Shown piece after piece: positions 5,794-10,226 of a stretch of DNA of 13,083 nucleotides. Under the pieces are notes generated by a model. The model ran no database searches, was not told where the DNA came from, and saw nothing but the letters and a program-made list of their open reading frames with translations. The DNA is from Deltaproteobacteria bacterium (GTDB lineage Bacteria; Desulfobacterota; G020345765), in assembly GCA_030616835.1 (NCBI GenBank), contig JAUWWP010000035.1, forward strand, positions 1 to 13,083. Direction: 5' to 3'. Each line of letters starts with the position of its first letter. Within the stretch, counting starts at the first letter, position 1. Both the position numbers and the translations under genes were made by a program.

Positions 5794-6951
5794 TTAAAGA
5801 TCGAAAAACCTTAACTCCTCCAGAACATACTTCTTGATCTCTTGAGCTCGGGGTAGGCTCCGGACCAATTTCCCCTTTTCCATCAGGGGCTCCAGGAGAT
5901 CGCTAAATTTCTCTCCACACTCACACCTCCCCTCTGATTTACTATATGGGCTGACTTTTGAACTGAAGCACTTAGGGCAGCGAAGAAGCCTCTTTCTTCC
6001 TGATTCCTTCCCCCTTTTGGCCACCGGCTTCCCTTCGATCTCCATAATATCCATTGAGAAATCAACTACCGGGGCATTGGAGATTGCGGTTCCCACACCG
6101 TAGGCATCCACTACTGGATTCAGCTCCTGGATCTTATCTTCGTCCAGACCACCACTGGCAAAGAGCTTTACCTTATCAAAGCCACGCAGATCTAACTCCC
6201 AGCGAACCTCTTCGAAGATCTGCCGAAAATTCCCTCGCCGGGATGAGGGAGTATCCAATCTAATGGCAAATAGATCCTCTCTCAGGGCTTCGGCAACCCT
6301 GAGGGACTCGAACTTCTCATCGGCTAAGGTATCCACTAAAGAAACCCTTTTCACCTTCTTATCAATGATCTCATTAAATGCTCTGGTTGCCTCGACCGTA
6401 TCTCCCATCAGGAGAATTAAGGAATGGGGCATTGTCCCTGATGCCTCCTCGCCGATGAGCTCAGCACTCTTCTTAACCGCTACCCCATCGCACCCTCCAA
6501 TGAAGGCATTTCTTTCGATCATTGGGGATATGGCCGGATGCATCCGGCGGGCACCAAAGCTGATTACCGGCCGCTCACCCGCGGCCTTGCGGCAACGGGC
6601 AGCAGCAGTAGCCACTCCCGAGGCCTGGCAGAGAAAGCCCAGGATGGCAGTCTCATAAACACAGAAGCTTCTATAATTGCCCTGGATCTCCATTACCGGG
6701 TCACCGGCCCTGAAGATCGTCCCTTCCCTGAGAGAGCGTGCCGAGATATCCAGACCCTTAAGTAAATTCGCACACTCCTCGACCCCGGCCAGAACTGCCC
6801 AGCCCCAGCTTTTAGGTAACCCTTTTGCCCGAACCTCAGCGACCACCTCCTTCTCGATCCCCTTAGTATTGAGGATCTCCATAGTCCGGTCAAAGTAGAC
6901 ATCGGTAATCTTCCCGGCCTTTATCTCCTCTTCAGTAGCGGTATGAAACAT
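5794..6951 (-). CDS. pncB: Nicotinate phosphoribosyltransferase with C-terminal zinc knuckle
   Basis: This 385-residue protein converts nicotinate and PRPP to nicotinate mononucleotide (ATP-stimulated) in NAD salvage. The fold resembles quinolinate phosphoribosyltransferase. Visible motifs are GNYRSFCVYETAILG (about 91-105), SFGARRMHPA (131-140) with H138 at the position expected for the active-site histidine, and the phosphate-binding DKVKLFASGGLDE region followed by DAYGVGTAIS. The C-terminus has four cysteines, C325-x2-C328 and C343-x-C345, a small zinc-binding knuckle like that of archaeal NAPRTases such as the Thermoplasma enzyme. Shine-Dalgarno AAGGAG lies about 7 nt before the ATG. It is the first gene of a run with fbp (43 nt gap) and amrS; the candidate nicotinamidase further down would make its substrate. 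Length and motifs fit the compact archaeal-like subfamily rather than the longer enterobacterial enzyme. Confidence 0.94.
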   Translation of the reverse strand: MFHTATEEEIKAGKITDVYFDRTMEILNTKGIEKEVVAEVRAKGLPKSWGWAVLAGVEECANLLKGLDISARSLREGTIFRAGDPVMEIQGNYRSFCVYETAILGFLCQASGVATAAARCRKAAGERPVISFGARRMHPAISPMIERNAFIGGCDGVAVKKSAELIGEEASGTMPHSLILLMGDTVEATRAFNEIIDKKVKRVSLVDTLADEKFESLRVAEALREDLFAIRLDTPSSRRGNFRQIFEEVRWELDLRGFDKVKLFASGGLDEDKIQELNPVVDAYGVGTAISNAPVVDFSMDIMEIEGKPVAKRGKESGRKRLLRCPKCFSSKVSPYSKSEGRCECGEKFSDLLEPLMEKGKLVRSLPRAQEIKKYVLEELRFFDL

Positions 6952-7062
6952 TCTCTCTCTCCTTATCTTTCAATTATCAGCGCTCTATCTAATCTCCCAC
7001 TACCAAAATAAATAAAGATCATCCTGAATTATTGTGGGCAAAAAATCCAAATATAACCTTAG

Positions 7063-7234
7063 AAATCCTAAATCCCAAATCCTAAACTCTAAACAAATTA
7101 TAAATTCAAATTAGCCAAATTCAAAACTATTTTTGTCTCTTCAAGATCGTAATCTCTTCGACGAGCTCAGGACAGGGTTTTGTATTTTGAATTTTGATCA
7201 TTTGAGATTGTTTAGAATTTGGTGCTTAGGATTT
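7063..7234. repeat. AT-rich imperfect inverted repeat overlapping the SurA-like gene's 3' end
   Basis: The left arm (about 7063-7128, AAATCCTAAATCCCAAATCC...) and right arm (about 7177-7234, ending GTGCTTAGGATTT) are imperfect inverted copies. Shared words after reverse-complementing are AAATCCTAA, TCTAAACAA, CAAAATTCAAAA and AAAAC. The loop (7129-7176) contains CTTCGACGAGCTCAGGACAG, itself a repeat-like word. The right arm extends 37 bases into the upstream gene and supplies its last codons and stop. The 246-nt gap between that gene and pncB is mostly this repeat. Confidence 0.6.
7097..7124 (-). promoter_or_regulatory. Possible repeat-derived promoter upstream of pncB
   Basis: On the minus strand TTGAAT (7124-7119), a 16-nt spacer and TATAAT (7102-7097) lie within the left arm of the inverted repeat, about 145 nt before pncB. 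AT-rich sequence makes chance matches likely, so this is weak. No better candidate is visible nearer the gene. Confidence 0.3.
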
Positions 7235-7821
7235 ATTTTAGTCCCCATCAACCTGATATCCGCCTTAGCCCTGAGTTTTTCTACCTGCTTGATTAACTTC
7301 TCCTGAAAAGCTTGCTCTTTCGAAACCTCTCCTTCCGGTTCGGATAAGGAGCCAATCATTCTATCAATGAATCTGGAAACTATTATCTGAGCCTTAAATC
7401 TCTCCTCCAGTGCATCTCTCGTTAATTCCCATTTATTGAGAAACTTCCTAAACTCATTCTCTGAGGGAAATCTCTGTTGAAAATCCCGCAATTTACTTGC
7501 CAGCTCCTTCTTATCCACTCTGGCTAAGCCTATTCGCTGCGCCTCCTCCAGAATTAATATTTGATTAATCATCCCTTCCAGAACCCCCTGTTGGAAATCC
7601 TTGGAGGGGGGTGGGTTTAATGGCCTTCTGGATCCTGGGGTGCCTTGGATGATGAGCTGGAGCTCGCATTCCATCTCCAGCTCTCGAAGGGTTATCACCT
7701 CATTATTTACTGCCGCAACAATCCGGTTGACCAACCAACTCTCCGGGGAAGCAGCCGCTGAGCTGGCCCCGGGGATGGCGGTAATAAAAATAGATATTAT
7801 GAGTGAAACCCAGATAAGCAC
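7198..7821 (-). CDS. SurA-like periplasmic chaperone core without PPIase domain
   Basis: This 207-residue protein starts with a hydrophobic signal peptide (about 1-25, LIWVSLIISIFITAIPGASSAAAS). It continues with VNRIVAAVNNEVITLRELE (about 31-49), the hallmark start of the SurA N-terminal domain, and a helical stretch to about 158. SurA escorts unfolded outer-membrane proteins across the periplasm. The rotamase (parvulin) domains are missing. Residues about 172-192 (FQEKLIKQVEKLRAKADIRL) resemble the C-terminal helix and strand that complete the SurA chaperone core, so the protein looks like a natural core rather than a truncation. The last 12 residues (INPKHQILNNLK) are encoded by an intergenic repeat. 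The start is GTG at 7821, required to keep the signal peptide; an in-frame stop lies just upstream (7839-7837). No Shine-Dalgarno is visible and a strong promoter ends immediately upstream, suggesting a leaderless message. Confidence 0.78.
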   Translation of the reverse strand: MLIWVSLIISIFITAIPGASSAAASPESWLVNRIVAAVNNEVITLRELEMECELQLIIQGTPGSRRPLNPPPSKDFQQGVLEGMINQILILEEAQRIGLARVDKKELASKLRDFQQRFPSENEFRKFLNKWELTRDALEERFKAQIIVSRFIDRMIGSLSEPEGEVSKEQAFQEKLIKQVEKLRAKADIRLMGTKINPKHQILNNLK

Positions 7822-7829
7822 TTTTAAAG

Positions 7830-7858
7830 ATATTAGCTAAAGATCGGATAATTGTCAA
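7830..7858 (-). promoter_or_regulatory. Strong sigma70-type promoter of the SurA-like gene
   Basis: On the minus strand TTGACA (7858-7853), a 17-nt spacer and TAATAT (7835-7830) form a near-consensus promoter. The predicted transcription start is about 7822-7824, within 1-3 nt of the GTG start codon at 7821. This leaves no room for a Shine-Dalgarno. Confidence 0.65.
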
Positions 7859-7908
7859 TTACTTGACTGCAATTCGGACATGATGATAGGCGGGGCTTTC
7901 CAGTGAAT

Positions 7909-8018
7909 GTAGGGGCCGACGTCCTGAGGAGCGAAGCGTTCAGCCTTCGTAGTCCGCCTCAGGCGGACGAAGTAGGCTTTGGTCATTGGGATTTGTTAAC
8001 ATGGAGGTCTACCCCTAC
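7909..8018. repeat. Palindromic intergenic element C (GTAGGGG-bounded)
   Basis: The element is bounded by GTAGGGG (7909-7915) and CCCCTAC (8012-8018). The core AGCCTTCGTA (7942-7951) to CGAAGTAGGCT (7968-7978) is the same as in elements A and B, but the apical stem is different and longer: GTCCGCCT (7952-7959) pairs with AGGCGGAC (7961-7968). The bulge pattern, GYA after TTC on the 5' side and GTA after GAA on the 3' side, is conserved with A and B, so it belongs to the same structural family. Confidence 0.75.
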
Positions 8019-8036
8019 AAGCCCGGCTATCCAATA

Positions 8037-8062
8037 TAGGGGCAATTCATGAATTGCCCCTA
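8037..8062. repeat. Perfect 26-bp palindrome, short element D
   Basis: TAGGGGCAATTCA (8037-8049) is followed by its exact reverse complement to 8062. It is the same unit as element E near 3578, with similar flanking sequence (TTGAAGAATTTT...GAAACTCC to 8086). It lies 18 nt after element C and just before the RDD gene promoter. Confidence 0.85.
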
Positions 8063-8102
8063 CTTGAAGAATTTTTGGGGAAACTCCTGTTGTCAAATGT
8101 TC

Positions 8103-8131
8103 TTGACAGACGTAATATTATGACCTATTAT
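8103..8131 (+). promoter_or_regulatory. Strong sigma70-type promoter of the RDD protein gene
   Basis: A perfect TTGACA (8103-8108), optimal 17-nt spacer and TATTAT (8126-8131) predict a start near 8138. The leader would be about 25 nt and contains Shine-Dalgarno AAGGA (8151-8155), 7 nt before the ATG. Confidence 0.75.
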
Positions 8132-8162
8132 TACCATTAAATTACAAACAAAGGAAATAGGG

Positions 8163-8582
8163 ATGGCGGAAGAGTATATTAAGGCAGATCTGGGGTTAAG
8201 GTTTTTGGCAGCACTCATTGATAGTGCATTATGTATAGTCTTGTATACTATTCCTATCCTGGGCTGGATCATCGGTGCGATCTACATTCTGCTCAGAGAC
8301 GGGCTGTTTGGGGGAGAAAGTTTGGGTAAGAAGGTACTGGGGTTAAAGGTAATACACCTGGAAAAGAACCAAAATGCTAATTTATTAGACTCAATCTTAA
8401 GGAACCTCACCCTGGTAGTTGCCTATATTTTGATACTAATCCCCGTGATTGGCTGGATTATTGCCCCGATTATTATTATCATCGAAGCCCTCTTCGTGCT
8501 CAGCGATGAAACGGGAATCCGCTTCGGCGATCGGCTGGCTAAGACCCAGGTCATCGAAAAGGCCCTTGTGCGTCAAGAATAG
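8163..8582 (+). CDS. RDD family integral membrane protein
   Basis: This 139-residue protein has the hallmarks of the RDD family. LGLRFLAALIDS near residues 11-22 carries the first Arg/Asp pair. SLGKKVLGLKVIHL (about 53-66) is the typical cytoplasmic loop after the first membrane hairpin. IRFGDRLAKTQVI near the C-terminus gives the last conserved Asp-Arg. Hydrophobic segments at about 21-44 and 82-113 predict two or three membrane passes, rich in Ile and Gly-Trp-Ile motifs. RDD proteins sit in the inner membrane and their function is mostly unknown; some are implicated in transport. It is a single gene on the plus strand between minus-strand neighbours, with its own promoter and a Shine-Dalgarno AAGGA 7 nt upstream. 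It converges on the repeat protein gene, whose stop lies 69 nt away. The family call is good; no specific function can be assigned. Confidence 0.85.
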   Translation: MAEEYIKADLGLRFLAALIDSALCIVLYTIPILGWIIGAIYILLRDGLFGGESLGKKVLGLKVIHLEKNQNANLLDSILRNLTLVVAYILILIPVIGWIIAPIIIIIEALFVLSDETGIRFGDRLAKTQVIEKALVRQE

Positions 8583-8651
8583 CCCGGGCTGAAGTCTTCT
8601 GCGGCGACCAATCACCGGGACCCTTCCAGAGTTATTGAACTGCAAATAGCA

Positions 8652-10025
8652 CTAACTATTCCTGGATAGATGCTTCCTTAAGTAGATAAATAGAATCAAA
8701 ACCAATAAGAAGGGAAGTATTGTCCCTATCATTTCTTCTGGTTTTAAATTTCCGTCCGCTGTTGGCCCTATCGCTGCACAGGAACAAGGTCCGACTTCTT
8801 CCTCGGGAGGAGTCCCGGGCTTATAGACCGAGAACATCCCCTCTCCGATGAGTTCTTCCACTCCGGTGGAAACAGTTACATCCCTTTTACCGAGAGGGGC
8901 ATCAGGGTCAATGGTAATATCTACTAATATTGTTGAGGGGCTCTCAATCGAGGTGGAATTAAGATAGATACCTTCCCCGCTGAACTCAACAGTAGAGCTA
9001 TCATCGAAATTGGTATCAATACCCAGGATAGTGACCTCAAGGGTAGAGCCGCGCAGGCCGTGGCCGGGGCTGACCTTATCAATGTCGGGATGGATGACAT
9101 CGAACATCTGCGCTCCAAAGGCCACCTCTCCTCCGGTAACTACTATTACATCCCTTAGATTACCCCGGGCCTCGGAAGTAATATCAATATCGGCCGTTAT
9201 CCCCTTGCCGTTTATCGTAACTACATTGACGGTAATCCCACTGCCACTAAAATAAAGCTTGGAGGTTGCACCAAGAACGTAGTCGCTTTCCACAACGATC
9301 TCCACCGTAAGGGCCACCCCGGCCCAGGCCGAAGAGGGCGTAATGCTGATTATCGAATCAGCCGGAGTTACCTCAAAGCACCCCGGACAAGATACCTCCT
9401 CATAGCCGGTGGCGACGATAACAGTCCTGGGGCCGGTATCCGTCCATATATCAACGGCAATAGTGGCAGTCAGGGTCTCCGGGCCGTCGACTACTATCGA
9501 ATTGATCGTGATTCCCGAGCCACTGAAGCTAACCTCGGACACACCCGGTTCAAAATTGGTGTTTGAACCATATAGATCAATATCCCAGGAGAATATCCCC
9601 TGATCGGCCCAAGCAGGCTCAACCTCGTCAAGAACTGTCCCAGCCCCCTGGATCACGGTAAATCCATTCGGGGCAAGCACCTCCTCGTCAATTGTAGTAG
9701 TTGCAGTAGTAACCATGACATCCCGGGGACCCACCCTGGCATTGGGGGCAATGAAAAGATCTCCTATTATAATCAAGGTAGGACTATCTACCGTTAAGGT
9801 ATCATAACTAATCCCTCCTCCATCAAAACTTACTGAAGTATCGCCCGGGGAAAAATGGGTGCTCGTGCCATAAATAACAACAGATAATATTGTGCTATCT
9901 TGATCTCCTTGCTCAGGAATCAGTTCAATTAACTGGGCATAAAGCTGGGAAGGGAGGGCTCCGTAGAGTAATAGCAAGGGGAAAAGAAGAGCGATAGTGC
10001 TACGGAAGATTTTTTTATAACTCAT
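8652..10025 (-). CDS. Secreted protein with four IPT/TIG-like repeats and C-terminal CxC-membrane anchor
   Basis: With the start at ATG 10025 this is 457 residues. An ATG four codons earlier (10037) overlaps the Shine-Dalgarno GGAGGAGG (10035-10028), so the inner start (MSYKKIFRS) is preferred. A signal peptide covers about 1-30 (LYA-Q likely cleavage). Four tandem repeats of about 90 residues follow (about 32-124, 130-219, 224-311, 313-401). Each has the pattern P...G..L.V.I.G..T.F..G.S.V.FSG.GI.V, then a G.RDV.V.TG strand and a final F.V, as in Ig-like IPT/TIG folds. The second repeat has an extra C213-P-G-C216. The end is GPC414-S-C416AAIGP, a hydrophobic helix (about 432-449) and basic residues, resembling a C-terminal sorting or anchoring signal. 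It is probably a cell-surface or periplasmic binding or structural protein. It follows the Omp85 gene but has its own promoter. Exact function is unknown. Confidence 0.78.
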   Translation of the reverse strand: MSYKKIFRSTIALLFPLLLLYGALPSQLYAQLIELIPEQGDQDSTILSVVIYGTSTHFSPGDTSVSFDGGGISYDTLTVDSPTLIIIGDLFIAPNARVGPRDVMVTTATTTIDEEVLAPNGFTVIQGAGTVLDEVEPAWADQGIFSWDIDLYGSNTNFEPGVSEVSFSGSGITINSIVVDGPETLTATIAVDIWTDTGPRTVIVATGYEEVSCPGCFEVTPADSIISITPSSAWAGVALTVEIVVESDYVLGATSKLYFSGSGITVNVVTINGKGITADIDITSEARGNLRDVIVVTGGEVAFGAQMFDVIHPDIDKVSPGHGLRGSTLEVTILGIDTNFDDSSTVEFSGEGIYLNSTSIESPSTILVDITIDPDAPLGKRDVTVSTGVEELIGEGMFSVYKPGTPPEEEVGPCSCAAIGPTADGNLKPEEMIGTILPFLLVLILFIYLRKHLSRNS

Positions 10026-10092
10026 TGCCTCCTCCATTTGTCAAGTTTGTCGAGTAGGCATCTTTAACAACCTCCTTAATTCGAGCAATTTC

Positions 10093-10138
10093 AATCCCCC
10101 CCTAACCCCCCTTTTTCAAAGGGGGGGAGGGGGGGATT
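10093..10138. repeat. C/G-run hairpin in the 5' leader of the repeat protein gene
   Basis: AATCCCCCCC (10093-10102), a second C6 run (10106-10111), TTTTTCAAA, then G7 (10121-10127), A and a second G7 (10129-10135) followed by ATT form a long near-perfect stem. On the minus strand it begins directly after the predicted transcription start at about 10139, so it would fold at the extreme 5' end of the mRNA. The tandem G7-A-G7 run on the plus strand, and G7/G6 on the minus strand, could also form G-quadruplexes. The element resembles widespread C/G-run intergenic repeats. Confidence 0.75.
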
Positions 10139-10145
10139 TACACTC

Positions 10146-10173
10146 ATTATATCAATTAAATTTTTTATGTCAA
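10146..10173 (-). promoter_or_regulatory. Perfect-consensus sigma70-type promoter of the repeat protein gene
   Basis: On the minus strand TTGACA (10173-10168), a 16-nt spacer and TATAAT (10151-10146) match consensus exactly in both hexamers. The predicted start is near 10139, giving a leader of about 114 nt to the ATG at 10025. The promoter lies in the gap after the Omp85 gene, so the downstream gene can be expressed separately. Confidence 0.75.
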
Positions 10174-10226
10174 CCTAACCACTTTTCAGGACATTCACCG
10201 TTTTTTAGGACTAAATTAGGCTCAAT

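Larger units (their letters stand above)
7822..8162. other. 341-nt divergent intergenic region with two promoters and two repeats
   Basis: No gene is supported here. From left to right it holds the minus-strand promoter of the SurA-like gene, the long palindromic element C, the short palindrome D, and the plus-strand promoter of the RDD protein gene. Short ORFs through the repeats lack ribosome binding sites and family resemblance. Confidence 0.8.

Noticed and set aside
6263..6658. 131-codon plus-strand ORF opposite pncB
   Set aside because: It is the antisense shadow of conserved NAPRTase sequence, with no family resemblance.
7909..8062. tRNA or other known structural RNA
   Set aside because: The folds are simple bulged hairpins with no cloverleaf, no T-loop consensus and no CCA-end context.
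8581..8590. Palindrome AGCCCGGGCT at the RDD gene stop as a terminator
   Set aside because: It has no loop and no T-tract, is only 10 bp long, and is probably chance.
10026..10037. Upstream ATG at 10037 as the start of the repeat protein
   Set aside because: It overlaps the Shine-Dalgarno for ATG 10025 and has no ribosome binding site of its own.
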